Source: Ascaris suum (Eukaryota; Nematoda; Chromadorea; Rhabditida; Ascarididae). Taken from it: DNA of 64,000 nucleotides. Below the pieces are notes generated by a model that ran no database searches, was not told the origin of the DNA, and saw only the letters and a program-made list of their open reading frames with translations. Below are positions 8,823 through 20,777 of this stretch, piece after piece (the first letter of the stretch is position 1; each line of letters begins with the position of its first letter). The DNA lies in assembly GCA_013433145.1 (NCBI GenBank), contig CM024177.1:950501-1014500 (forward strand). The letters are read 5' to 3'. Both the position numbers and the translations under genes were made by a program.

Positions 8823-10449
8823 CCGTACGATGATCTATTCTACGATGTATGATTTGACTGATCACAACATGTAGGTCAACAAATTTCTCGAGATAATCCG
8901 TTGTTGCTTACTAATAGTGTTTTAGTTCTTTCCCACTTTCTGCCTATCACCGCTCCCACTGTTTCGTTGTCTTTCTTTTCTTCTCAACTGTTCATTTTTT
9001 AGAATTTTTTAATCTATGGAATTATTTTATCGCTATTAATTTTATTCTTTATTCCTAACTGAAGCATTTCTAGCAGATATTTTCGACGTTTCTGCTCTAT
9101 TCAACTTCGATTTCTATTGTACTGCTTAAGAATATAATATTTTTTCTTATCTCTTTATATCGTAAATTTTCATCGATTTTATTGCGTTCCAAATTAAAAT
9201 GCAATCTGTGTGCTATCTATCTGTTATCTCTATGCTTTTCTAGTGCAAAGTATAGAAATATTGCCTCGCTTATTGTCTCACGTTGTAGGCTTCAAAAATA
9301 TATCCACTGAAATATTCAGCATCTCGAATACTTCAAAAATATGAATATTATAAAATAATATAGAAGTTGAATAAATACATAGCAAAAGTTAACTCGATGA
9401 AATTATAAAAACATGAGTATTAAGTTTATTGCAAAAATGTACGTTTAAGATAAGTTACGGAATGAAAGATTTTCCTAGAAAACATCGCATTTATCAATAA
9501 ATTTAATCTTTGAGTAGTCTCTACTCCTTCTTGTAAATCATTATCACAGGTAAGGGTATTTCAATATGGGAGAATTGACGCTGATTTTTCGATATACGCA
9601 TGCGAATAACGTTGAGCGAACTTGATTATATCTTTACTTCATGGTGCGGGAATTGTTTTCTTTTTAATTTGCTCATCTCTGATCGGCTGCATTTTACCAT
9701 GAAATGACGTGTTCTTTTTAACGAGTCGTAAAATCATTATCACCCAAAAAGACTTTATTAACTACGATTGCATAAGAAAAAATAGATTGAACCCTTCCTG
9801 CATTGAAGTGTAGTTTGCTTCGAACTTCAAATCAACCACGGAGCACTGCGCTTTCGAGTTTTCTTTACAAAATTGATCATCACAGGTTGTCAGGAAGTTT
9901 CAACTAAGCGTAGACCTCCAAAGAAATACTGATAGACTTTTGACTTCCTATTTACGGCGGTATCCCTTTATATATATCCAATTTCGGCTACACGATTTTA
10001 ATGATTTTAGCAAGCGGTTTGCCTTTCCATAATGAAACAAAGAGTTCACTAAATTTTATGGCGGGTTTTCATATCTGGGTAGGCATAGCTTCTTACCCAG
10101 ATAGCCATAACTATCTGCACGCTCAATACTTAAGTTTTTGAGTTTCATGTCAAGCTCAGGGTGGCGCATGTTCCGCACCCACTACGTTTTCCCCCTGAGG
10201 ATTTTGAGCCCTATTTCCTTCGTATTACCGTTGATTCATTCACAAATTCTGTAACACGTTCATGTGTGTTTTTTTGCAATGAATACCATTTCGTCTGCAA
10301 ACAAGCAGCATTTCAAGCGCTTTACTATCTACACACAATTCTTTTATTATCCTCATATTTCGCACCACACTTTTGAATATGCATGTGAAGATTTCCGTGG
10401 ACAATTCTTTTATACACACAATTCTTACTACACACAGTTGTTTCGCACT
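8823..10449. other. Non-coding AT-rich spacer across the unit junction
   Basis: No convincing gene. The junction between the two 11-kb copies is at 9782/9783. A short hairpin lies at 10073-10102 (arms ATCTGGGTA and TACCCAGAT). A 71-codon open frame at 10161-10376 resembles nothing I know. No P-loop exon was recognised here, which matters for whether the second gene copy could be complete. Confidence 0.5.
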
Positions 10450-10660
10450 TTTGTCGATTTATATTTTTATTGGCTCATCCAATATGACGATTTTTTATGC
10501 GGTCTTATCAATAAATCTTTAATAATTTCGATGTGTAACGAATCGATCCGTCGATTCAATAGAGCTCGTAATAGGGCGTTATCCTCTATAGCGCATTCAA
10601 AGGTTTTCTTGAAGTCGGCGACGAGTATATACAGAGTTCAATTTTAGTTCTCCGCACTGT
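10450..10660. repeat. 211-bp dispersed repeat, copy without the palindrome
   Basis: Same 211 bp as 1478-1688 and 12482-12692, ending at TCCGCACTGT and then continuing into unrelated sequence (TCAATCAACTGC). It therefore defines the exact 3' limit of the shared segment. Confidence 0.75.
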
Positions 10661-12481
10661 TCAATCAACTGCATTGTAAAGAAATGTGGTCAGTAATAGA
10701 AAATCTTTTTTTTGCCTTCGTGATGTTTTCTTGAATTTTCGTTAAGCATAGCCTTTAGTCGAGGCATATACTACTCTCATGGAAATTTCATAGAAAGGCG
10801 GTAACAAACATATTGAGCGATAATTGCGAATATCCTCATGGTCCCCCATTTTGGATGTTTTCTATTTTGCCGTTATCTTTTCTAACTGCACATATTATTA
10901 GATGAATCGGGCACTCAGTGCTTCGCAAGCTCTTCACTTCCGGCTCGTATTGCCTTTGCGTATACTTAATTCAATCCTGCAGTTTTCCTTAGCTCAACAC
11001 TGCGCACTACTTTCGACTTTTTTCGATGCCACGTTCGGCATAGAAAATTTATTGGTTGAATCGGACGGAACCTCTTGGATGTAAAAACCGACAGGAAATG
11101 TTATTCGTAAATTATTTTCATAGATTTCTTCGTTGGTTGTTCTACATCCGGTTGCTATCGATTGGTTGTTCTACATGCGGCATTGTCAACAAACTTTGTT
11201 AGGATCATGCTTTGATGCATTTGTTTTTCCTTTGAAGCTCTTTTCTCAGAACAGATTTGCGTTTTGTTGCTTTCTTTAGTCCTTTCTTTTTGAAATTGCC
11301 ATTGTCTTGTGATATTTTCTTTCTTGTCATTCTAAACGGAAGCGTATATTTGAAATATGCATTATCTGCCGCGGCTCCGTCATTCCTCTTTGAATATACT
11401 CAGACCTTTCTTGACTGAAGTATTTGGTGGAAATTTCTCTAGAAAGTTCAAAATCATCGATTATGTTGTGATCTTTATCGGAATAATTGCAATTAATTCA
11501 ATCATACTTTCACATTGATATTCAAAATGGAAAAAATATAAAAGATAAATTCGAATTAAAATTCGAAATTTTAATACGTATTACATGATTCAATTTTATT
11601 TATCAATGCCCCGTTGTGAAAATAGATGCTGCTCAATCATATATGGAGCACTATTAGGCAAGCAGACATCTTCAACAACAAGACGCCTAACACAGAGCTC
11701 CATTTACGTCACATGGCATATATTACTCACTCAGCTTTTTAATTGACGCAGGATGATTTTGATGATGCGCCTATATGAGATAAGCAAAGTTGTAAATAAT
11801 ATGCAAATTTCTATCTGACCGGTAAATTTGTATATGATATGCAAATTCGGTAAGATATTCGAAGTGATGTAAATTAAACGCAATGCTAATTAAGATTTCT
11901 CTACTCGAAGATATGAACAATTCGAAAGAGAATTTATAATGGAGATGTTTTCAAGAAGAAAGTTTTATTTGGAAATTGTGATATCAGAATTCAATAGAAA
12001 TTGCTCGATAATTTTTTTTTTAATTTCGAAGAAATAATAGTAATATTTAAGTCGAATGTCGATGAAAATAACAATAGTTGAAATTTTGAATGAAATTCTT
12101 GAGGGTTGATTTTAACATTGGCTAAGCTTTGCAAGTCTCAACAATTCGATATTTGAGAGAACCCCCTAACTAATCAGGTCTCCGAAAAGATAGCGGAAGG
12201 AAGAGGAAGAGGGAGCGGAGGGGGGGGGGGGGGGGGGAGGGAGAGACGAAGAATAGAGACGAATTGAAGCAATAATTCTGCATAGTGAAGAGAAAAGTAT
12301 TTAGATTTTTTTTTTTTGAAATGTTCTTTTATTTAAGAACTAATAGAAACATGAAAGATAAGATTTTTTAAAATATTTTCCGCAATTTATAACGCATAAT
12401 TTTTCATTATCTAATTTCTTTATTCGGGGCAATTTTTTTTATACTTTTATTTTTATTACACTTTCGAGAAGAAATATTTAA
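10661..12481. other. Non-coding upstream part of the second unit
   Basis: AT-rich sequence; 10996-12481 duplicates 1-1477. A 60-codon frame at 10902-11084 (MNRALSASQALHFRL...) has no recognisable motif and no good splice context. The poly-G run at about 12219-12237 is longer than in the first unit. Confidence 0.5.
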
Positions 12482-12692
12482 TTTGTCGATTTATATTTTT
12501 ATTGGCTCATCCAATATGACGATTTTTTATGCGGTCTTATCAATAAATCTTTAATAATTTCGATGTGTAACGAATCGATCCGTCGATTCAATAGAGCTCG
12601 TAATAGGGCGTTATCCTCTATAGCGCATTCAAAGGTTTTCTTGAAGTCGGCGACGAGTATATACAGAGTTCAATTTTAGTTCTCCGCACTGT
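12482..12692. repeat. 211-bp dispersed repeat in unit 2
   Basis: Duplicate of 1478-1688. The palindrome at its end spans 12671-12711 (19-bp arms, TGT spacer), as in the first unit. Confidence 0.75.
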
Positions 12693-12711
12693 GTGCGGAG
12701 AACTAAAATTG

Positions 12712-13110
12712 TAGAGGGAGGGGGTATGTGTGCATAGGCAAATTTTGGAGGGTGTACGGGTAGGTATATACAGGCAAATTGGAGAGAGGGGAGAGGTAGG
12801 TGTGCACAGGCAAATTGGAGAATTGTTAAGTATGCACAGGCAAATTTTGGAGGGGGTAGGTGTGTACAGGCAAACTGGAGAGAGGGGAGAGGTAGGTGTG
12901 CACAGGCAAATTGGAGAAGAGGGAGGGGGTATGTGTGCATAGGCAAATTTTGGAGGGGGTAGGTATGTTTGGGCAGATTGGAGAACGGGAGAGAGGTAGG
13001 TGTGTACAGCCAAGTTGGAGAAGAGGTAGGCGTACACAGGCAAATTGGAGAGAGGGGAGAGGTAGGTGTGCACAGGCAAATTGGAGAAGAGGTAGGCGTA
13101 CACAGGCAGT
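12712..13110. repeat. G-rich minisatellite array 3 (unit 2)
   Basis: Counterpart of 1708-2105. Unit order is the same; differences are mainly G-run lengths. Confidence 0.9.
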
Positions 13111-13866
13111 GTCTGGGGATGGGGTGGGCGTGTGTAAACGAATTTGAGAAGGTATAAGTGTTTATTCTCGAACTATTCTTGGGGAGACGCTGAAGGCTGA
13201 TGATTTGTTTTGCGCTTTTGTATCCTTGATACCTTCTTTGATTAAGGTTATTTTTTGCGGCAAACATTTATTGAGCCTCATGTAATAGAATTGGCGGAGT
13301 GTTCGCACTGCTGATATTGTCCATTTTTGGGGTCGAGATACTCCCGAACGTCTCTGGAGGAAGAAAAAAGAGCGGTCTGAGCTATGAACCATCTTCACTT
13401 CACTGAAATTGAAGTAGGAAATTTCTTTAATATCCGCTTATTTGTTGAAACGCTCTGCGCCATTTGCCTTGTTTTGTAATTTTCTTTATACATGCATCTC
13501 CTCCGTGTCCGTTTGTCCCCAAAAGGGGAAAGTGTAAGCATCAAATTCGATCCAGTATTTAATAATAGTTCATATACATAAGTTGCTATTTTTATTTACT
13601 TGCAGTTCGACCAACTCAAGGAGGCAGCAGTTAAAACCGAGAAGCATGTTTCCTACCAGGATACGTTCTATTTCACATTCAATGTCGATGGTGTGGAGTC
13701 GGTTGTGGAGCTTGTCGATCCTGGAGTGGTTTGTTATCAGTTATCAGTGTTTCAAGTTATCGATTTCGAATATAATAGCAAAAATACCGCACACCCCATT
13801 CGTAGTGGAAAATTAAAAATTTCTCCCCACCAAAGACTTTTACGGACCTCGTAACCTTTGAGGAAT
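13108..13866. repeat. Exon-bearing block X, first copy in unit 2
   Basis: Counterpart of 2103-2860, with the same diagnostic differences from the second X block, plus one extra C near 13798. Confidence 0.85.
13606..13728 (+). CDS. Ras-like switch-I exon, copy a (unit 2)
   Basis: Identical to 2601-2723 in sequence, splice sites and phase. It lies 4.1 kb after the stop codon of the first gene copy. No P-loop exon was found between 8492 and this exon, so the second set of exons is either a 5'-incomplete duplicate, is reached by read-through splicing from the upstream promoter, or does not exist if the duplication is an assembly error. Confidence 0.5.
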
Positions 13867-16452
13867 GTGCACAGGCACAGGTGTGCACAGGCAAATTGGA
13901 GAAGAGGGAGGGGGTATGTGTGCATAGGCAAATTTTGGAGGGGGTAGGGATAGGTATGTGCAGGCAAATTGGAGAGAGGGGAGAGGTAGGTGTGCACAGG
14001 CAAATTTTGGAGGGGGGAGAGGAAAGGCATGCAGAGGATAGGTATGTACGGGCAGATTGGAGAATAGGGGAGAGGTAGGTGTGTACAGGCAAGTTGGAGA
14101 GGGGTAGATTTGCACAGGCAAATTATAGAAGGGTTAGGCGTGGAGAAGCCAAATGGAGAAACTGTAGGCGTGCACAGGGAAATTGCGATGGGGAGATAAT
14201 GGGTAGGAGTGTGCAGGCAATTTGGAGAGGGGGGAGGCGGTAAGTGTGCACTGGCAAGTTGGAGAAGAGGTAGGCGTACACAGGCAAATTGGAGAAGAGG
14301 GAGGGGGTATGTGTGCATAGGCAAATTTTGGAGGGGGTAGGGGGAAAGTATGCAGAGGGGTAGGTATGTACGGGCAGATTGGAGAAGGGAGGAGAGGTAT
14401 TTATGTACAGGCAAATTGGAGAGAGGGAGAGGTAGGTGTGTACAGGCAAATTGGAGAATTGTTATGTATCCACAGGCAAATTGGAGAGGGGGGAGGTAGG
14501 TGTGCACAGGCAAATTTTAGAGGGGGTAGGGGGAAAGTATGCAGAGGGGTAGGTATGTACGGGCAGATTGGAGAAGGGGGAGAGGTAGGTATGTACAAGC
14601 AAATTGGAGAGAGGGGGGAGAAGTAGGTGTGTACAGGCAAATTGGAGAAGAGGGAGGGGTATGTGTGCATAGGCAAATTTTGGAGGGGTAGGGGTAGGTA
14701 TGTACGGGCAGATTGGAGAAGGGAGGAGAGGTAGGTATGTACAGGCAAATTGGAGAGAGGGGGAGGTAGGGGTGCACAGGCAAATTTTGGAGGGGTAGGG
14801 GTAGATATGTACGGGCAGATTGGAGAAGGGGGAGAGGTAGGTATGTACAGGCAAATTGGAGAGAGGGGGTAGGGGTAGGTAGTACGGGCAGATTGGAGAA
14901 GGGGGAGAGGTAGGTATGTACAGGCAAACTGGAGAATTGGTAAGTATGCACAGGCAAATTTTAGAGGGGTAGGTGTGTACAGGCAAGTTGGAGAAGAGGT
15001 TGACGTACACAGGCAAGTTGGAGAAGAGGGAGGGTTATGTGTGCATAGGCAAATTTTGGAGGGGGTAGGGTAGGTATGTACAGGCAAATTGGAGAGAGGG
15101 GGAGAGGTAGGCGTACACAGGCAAATTGGAGAAGAGGGAGGGGGTATGTGTGCATAGACAAATTTGGAGGGGTAGCGGTAGGTATGTACAGGCAAATTTT
15201 GGAGGGGGCAGGGGGAAGGCATGCAGAGGAGTAGGTATGTACGGGCAGATTGGAGAAAGGGGGAGAGGTAGGTATGTACAGTCAAATTGGAGAAGAGGGA
15301 GGGGGTATGTGTGCATAGGCAAATTTTGGAGGGGGTAGGGGTAGGTATGTACGGGCAGATTGGAGAAGGGAGGAGAGGTAGGTATGTACAGGCAAATTGG
15401 AGATAGGGGGGAGGTAGGTGTGCACAGGCAAATTTTGGAGGGGGTAGGGGTAGGTATGTACAGGCAAATTGGAGAGAGGGGGGAGGTACGTGTGCACAGG
15501 CAAATTTTGGAGGGGGTGGGGGTAGGTATGTACAGGCAGATTGAGGAAGGGGGGAGAGGTAGGCGTACACAGGCAAATTGGAGAAGAGGGAGGGGGTATG
15601 TGTGCATAGGCAAATTTTGGAGGGGGTAGCGGTAGGTATGTACAGGCAAATTTTGGAGGGGGCAGGGGAAGGCATGCAGAGGAGTAGGTATGTACGGGCA
15701 GATTGGAGAATATTGGAGAGGTAGGTGTGTACAGGCAAATTGGAGAATTGTTATGTATGCACAGGCAAATTGGAGAGAGGGGGGAGGTAGGTGTGCACAG
15801 GCAAATTTTAGAGGGGGTAGGGGGAAAGTATGCAGAGGGGGAGGTATGTACGGGCAGATTGGAGAAGGGGGGAGAGGTAGGTATGTACAGGCAAATTGGA
15901 GAGAGGGGGAGAGGTAGGTGTGTACAGTCAAATTGGAGAAGAGGGAGGGGTATGTGTGCATAGGCAAATTTTGGAGGGGGTAGGGGTAGGTATGTACGGG
16001 CAGATTGGAGAAGGGAGGAGAGGTAGGTATGTACAGGCAAATTGGAGATAGGGGGGAGGTAGGTGTGCACAGGCAAATTTTGGAGGGGGTAGGGGTAGGT
16101 ATGTACAGGCAGATTGGGAAGGGGGGAGAGGTAGGTATGTACAGGCAAATTGGAGAAGAGGGAGGGGGTATGTGTGCATAGGCAAATTTTGGAGGGGGTA
16201 GGGGTAGGTATGTACGGGCAGATTGGAGAAGGGGGAGAGGTAGGTATGTACAGGCAAATTGGAGAGGGGGGAGAGGTAGGTGTGTACAGGCAAATTGGAG
16301 AGGGGGTAGGCTTGCACAGGCAAATTATAGAAGGGTTAGGCGTGGACAAGCCAAGTGGAGAAACTGTAGGCGTGCACAGGGAAATTGGCGATGGGGGAGA
16401 ATAGGTAGGAGTGTGCAGGCAATTTGGAGAGGGGGAGGCGTATACAGGCTGT
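13867..16452. repeat. G-rich minisatellite array 4 (unit 2)
   Basis: Counterpart of 2861-5458. The order of unit variants is conserved; many units differ by one G, as expected of homopolymer slippage or read error. Confidence 0.9.
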
Positions 16453-17207
16453 GTCTGGGGATGAGGTGGGCGTGTGTAAACGAATTTCAGAAAGTATAAG
16501 TGTTTATTCTCGAACTATTCTTGGGGAGACACTGAAGGCTGATGATTTGTTTTCCGCTTTTGTATCCTTGATACCTTCTTTGATTAAGGTTATTTTTTGC
16601 GGCAAACATTTATTGAGCCTCATATAATAGAATTGGCGGAGTGTTCGCACTGCTGATATTGTCCATTTTTGGGGTCGATATACTCCCGAACGTCTCTGCA
16701 GGAAAAAAAAAGAGCGGCCTGAGCTATGAACCATCTTCACTTCACTGAAATTGAAGTAGGAAATTTCTTTTATATCCGCTTATTTGTTGAAACACTCTGC
16801 GCCATTTGCCTTGTTTTGTAAATGTCTTTATACATGCATCTCCTCCGTGTCCGTTTGTCCCCAAAAAGGGAAACTGTAAGCATCAAATTCGATCCAGTAT
16901 TTAATAATAGTTCATATACATAAGTTGCTATTTTTATTTACTTGCAGTTCGACCAACTCAAGGAGGCAGCAGTTAAAACCGAGAAGCATGTTTCCTACCA
17001 GGATACGTTCTATTTCACATTCAATGTCGATGGTGTGGAGTCGGTTGTGGAGCTTGTCGATCCTGGAGTGGTTTGTTATCAGTTATCAGTGTTTCAAGTT
17101 ATCGATTTCGAATATAATAGCAAAAATACCGCACATCCATTCGTAGTGGAAAATTAAAAATTTCTCCTCATCAAAGATTTTTACGGACCTCGTAACCTTT
17201 GAGGAAT
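16451..17207. repeat. Exon-bearing block X, second copy in unit 2
   Basis: Counterpart of 5456-6212. It keeps the substitutions that separate the two X blocks in unit 1. Confidence 0.85.
16948..17070 (+). CDS. Ras-like switch-I exon, copy b (unit 2)
   Basis: Identical to 5953-6075, phase 0/0. It is the fourth identical copy of this 41-codon exon in the window. Confidence 0.5.
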
Positions 17208-17651
17208 CGAGTTGTCTCATTCTTGTCGTAATACGTCAGTTAATGTCAGTGGAGTTTTTTAATGACTCTGGATACCATAGTCGGGGACCGACTGTGGACG
17301 CTACATGCTACTCATTAGCAGTAATCCAAGTTTCACTTGTGCATTACCCTCTCATAAGGATCTATCTATTTCTTGTTGATTAAGCGTCCCCCCCCCCCCC
17401 CTCTACTCTTCTTCATTGCTTCCATATCCTCATCCCCTCTCCCGCTTGCTTCACCTCCCCCCTCCCGCCTTTTTGCTTTAGTTTTCCCGAACAAATTTGG
17501 GCAGTGCTATACCTGTTTTTTAGTGTAAAATTTCTTTGTTTGGCTGTAAACATAACACGCTATGAAGGGTGACATAGATGTTAAATAGGATCGTTATTTT
17601 TAAAGAAATACCTACAATATGGTTCAGTGTTTTCATGTTGTATTTCTTAAG

Positions 17652-17789
17652 GAGCACACCGGAGCACGGGAGATGGCAATCCGTAAAGCACAAGGTGCAA
17701 TGTTGTTTTATTCGGCGTTCTCACCTGCTTCCTTTAAGCAAATATCCGACTTGATCAGTGATTTCAATTATCGAAAGAGCAGAAATAAG
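17652..17789 (+). CDS. Ras-like switch II exon (unit 2)
   Basis: Counterpart of 6656-6793, with the same TTCTTAAG acceptor, GTTTAT donor and 46-codon open frame. I saw no disabling change. Confidence 0.5.
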
Positions 17790-18305
17790 GTTTATTTTTG
17801 AAATAGTATCACTTCACTTCTTGTCCTTTAACTAGTATGCAACACATGTCTAATTTACCTGTACAATCTGTAGTATAAATATAATGTAATCTTGTAGAAT
17901 ATACAGCCTATAACACGCCTTAATTAATAATATACATTAGCATTTTATTCCAAACATATATAAGTAAAAAATTTGGATTCGAATTTCCCTTATATGCTCG
18001 CTTTCAATGATATAAAGCTGGAATTGGCGCTAAGTGTTCAGCAAAAGTTTATCGATCGCAAAAATCTTGTTGCTCTCTTCATATAAATCCTGTGGGAATA
18101 GTATTATGTTTTATTTCTGACAACGCCTCACTCATTTTTCTATTTTTGTTTGTCATATATGCATAGTTGTTTATTCTTATTGAAAGAGAAGGCTTTTAGA
18201 ATTTAAATTGCCATTTAATGTGTTGATTCTCATTGATTTGAAGCAAAACTTATGCTGTAAACTTGAGCTAATGCTAGAGTGGTTTATATATTTTTTAAAA
18301 TTTAG

Positions 18306-18503
18306 GTGCCGGTCTTTTTAATTTGTATCGAAGATGAAATAGTGGACGATTGTTGTGAGACGTCTTCGGTAGGGCAATCTTCGTCAGAAGGCTATGAATC
18401 GGAGACACCTCATATGCTTACGACGGAGGCTCTTTGGAAAAGGCGACCGAGCATGGAGAGGATCCGTGCTTGCCATGAAGAAGGCAAGCTTAGTCGCAGC
18501 AAG
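18306..18503 (+). CDS. Ras-like degenerate-G4 exon (unit 2)
   Basis: Counterpart of 7309-7506. It has the same 66 codons starting VPVFLICIEDE, and intact splice sites. Confidence 0.5.
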
Positions 18504-18717
18504 GTGATAATTTATATATGTACATATATACGCATAAATTCTTTAGAAATTCTATGATAGTAAATAATATAGGAGCACATTCGATTGGTTCGGAAACATT
18601 TCACAGGAAAGGTATTGAAATGTTTTACAGGTAGGAGTTTATTGCATTGAAATGCTTAAGACGTAAGAAACTTATCTTTGAGTTTATATTTTTATCTTTT
18701 TTTTTGGCATTTCATAG

Positions 18718-18783
18718 GCAAAAGTGGTTGCGGTAGATAGTGGAGAGTTTCTTTATGAGATGAATTCTTTACGGCATTTCTAA
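18718..18783 (+). CDS. Possible alternative terminal exon (unit 2)
   Basis: Counterpart of 7721-7786. The acceptor and the 21 codons before TAA are preserved. Since the whole unit is near-identical, this preservation is not evidence of selection. Confidence 0.15.
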   Translation, partial: AKVVAVDSGEFLYEMNSLRHF

Positions 18784-19215
18784 GTGAAGAGATCTGATAC
18801 CGATTGTTCGATTCTTTTTTTCCCACTTCATATACGACTTACAAATTGCTTATAAAATAATTTTTGTATGTCATATTTTCAAGAAATTGGGTTCTTGCCA
18901 ACTAGTTTTATTACGTCGATTCGAGAAGAAAAGAGTGTAAATGAAAATATGTTGATTATATATAGTAGTTATAAATGCGTTCACTAATTTCTCTTACGTT
19001 ATGACTGCTGTATTTCAAAAAAAAAGCACTTAACTGGTTGACATAGATAGGATAACGCTTCTCCTTATTACGGTATTCGGATTACGGTATAAAAGTTGAC
19101 ACTTGCGTGCTTAATGATCCCGAAATTTCGAACGGAGGCTATAAACGATGGAAGCGGGAGGAGGACAAAGAAATCATCTCTGAATAGTGGACTACTTATA
19201 AGCATGTAATTACAG

Positions 19216-19488
19216 GGTGAGCAGCTAGCAAAGGCGATTCCGGCCGATTGCAGATTTTTCTCGATAACTTTGGCTTCGTTTACGGATTCGGCTAAATTAA
19301 TGGACAGTATGATCCGTACAATACACGACAAGCAAAACAATAAACGAAATCGCATATTGCCTCGAGCTATTCCGAAGGTTCAGAGGACGCAGACTGATAG
19401 CGAGTGTCTAAGCAGGTCGCCGACCACAAAAACGTCCGCCGATGAGAGTGGCAAAGCGGTCGTCTCTTCTGTATGCACAATATCTTAA
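19216..19488 (+). CDS. Ras-like last exon with CAAX box (unit 2)
   Basis: Counterpart of 8219-8491. It is open to the same stop codon and ends VCTIS. If the duplicate gene is expressed, its C-terminal anchor is intact. Confidence 0.5.
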   Translation, partial: GEQLAKAIPADCRFFSITLASFTDSAKLMDSMIRTIHDKQNNKRNRILPRAIPKVQRTQTDSECLSRSPTTKTSADESGKAVVSSVCTIS

Positions 19489-19552
19489 CTCTCATGCGGC
19501 TTTGTTAATTTAAATGTCAAGAAGGTGTAATTTCAATTAACGGGCGAACTAT

Positions 19553-19819
19553 CTGTCATTGCGGAAATTATAACGCTTTCATTGCGGGATCTGTAAAGGT
19601 GTGTTGCGGAATGTAATTTGTTGAGGTGTACTGCGGCGGAATGTATAACGGTGTCATTGCGAATTTTATAAAGGTGTCATTATGAAATTTATACGAGTGT
19701 CATTGCGAAATATATATTAGTGCCATTGCGGTATATATACTAATGCCGTTCCAAGATATGTAGCTGTATCGTTGTGGAATATACACGAGTATCATTGTCG
19801 CGGAATGTATATCAATGAT
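19553..19819. repeat. Degenerate ~28-30 bp repeat after the stop codon (unit 2)
   Basis: Counterpart of 8556-8822, with the GTGTCATTGCGGAA motif repeated irregularly. Confidence 0.65.
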
Positions 19820-20777
19820 CCGTACGATGATCTATTCTACGATGTATGATTTGACTGATCACAACATGTAGGTCAACAAATTTCTCGAGATAATCCGTTG
19901 TTGCTTACTAATAGTGTTTTAGTTCTTTCCCACTTTCTGCCTATCACCGCTCCCACTGTTTCGTTGTCTTTCTTTTCTTCTCAACTGTTCATTTTTTAGA
20001 ATTTTTTAATCTATGGAATTATTTTATCGCTATTAATTTTATTCTTTATTCCTAACTGAAGCATTTCTAGCAGATATTTTCGACGTTTCTGCTCTATTCA
20101 ACTTCGATTTCTATTGTACTGCTTAAGAATATAATATTTTTTCTTATCTCTTTATATCGTAAATTTTCATCGATTTTATTGCGTTCCAAATTAAAATGCA
20201 ATCTGTGTGCTATCTATCTGTTATCTCTATGCTTTTCTAGTGCAAAGTATAGAAATATTGCCTCGCTTATTGTCTCACGTTGTAGGCTTCAAAAATATAT
20301 CCACTGAAATATTCAGCATCTCGAATACTTCAAAAATATGAATATTATAAAATAATATAGAAGTTGAATAAATACATAGCAAAAGTTAACTCGATGAAAT
20401 TATAAAAACATGAGTATTAAGTTTATTGCAAAAATGTACGTTTAAGATAAGTTACGGAATGAAAGATTTTCCTAGAAAACATCGCATTTATCAATAAATT
20501 TAATCTTTGAGTAGTCTCTACTCCTTCTTGTAAATCATTATCACAGGTAAGGGTATTTCAATATGGGAGAATTGACGCTGATTTTTCGATATACGCATGC
20601 GAATAACGTTGAGCGAACTTGATTATATCTTTACTTCATGGTGCGGGAATTGTTTTCTTTTTAATTTGCTCATCTCTGATCGGCTGCATTTTACCATGAA
20701 ATGACGTGTTCTTTTTAACGAGTCGTAAAATCATTATCACCCAAAAAGACTATTAACTACGATTGCATAAGAAAAAA
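19820..20777. other. Non-coding 3' end of the second unit
   Basis: Counterpart of 8823-9782. There is no gene. It ends at the duplication boundary, where a run of six A is followed by unique sequence. Confidence 0.6.

Larger units (their letters stand above)
1..9782. repeat. Partial first copy of a 10,995-bp tandem duplication
   Basis: Bases 1-9782 match 10996-20777 almost base for base. The match ends at a six-A run (9777-9782 and 20772-20777), after which the two sequences diverge. Because the second copy ends at 20777 and the first at 9782, the second copy must begin at 9783. The window therefore opens about 1.2 kb inside the first copy. Most differences I found are homopolymer-length changes, for example the poly-G near 1227 against 12220, one C near 231 and a T run near 1432. 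True substitutions are rare, for example 6168 against 17166. The copy carries the 3' exons of a Ras-like gene. Confidence 0.9.
9783..20777. repeat. Second, complete copy of the 10,995-bp tandem duplication
   Basis: This copy begins where the first ends and finishes just before 20778, where the unique flank starts. Bases 9783-10995 are the left part of the unit; the first copy's equivalent lies outside the window. The rest repeats 1-9782, including the nested exon duplication, the minisatellites, all Ras-like exons and the repeat after the stop codon. The homopolymer-type differences fit either a very recent duplication or two versions of one locus placed in tandem by the assembler. Confidence 0.9.

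Noticed and set aside
10161..10647. 71- and 127-codon + frames near the unit junction
   Set aside because: They overlap in different frames, have no domain, and one runs into the 211-bp repeat.
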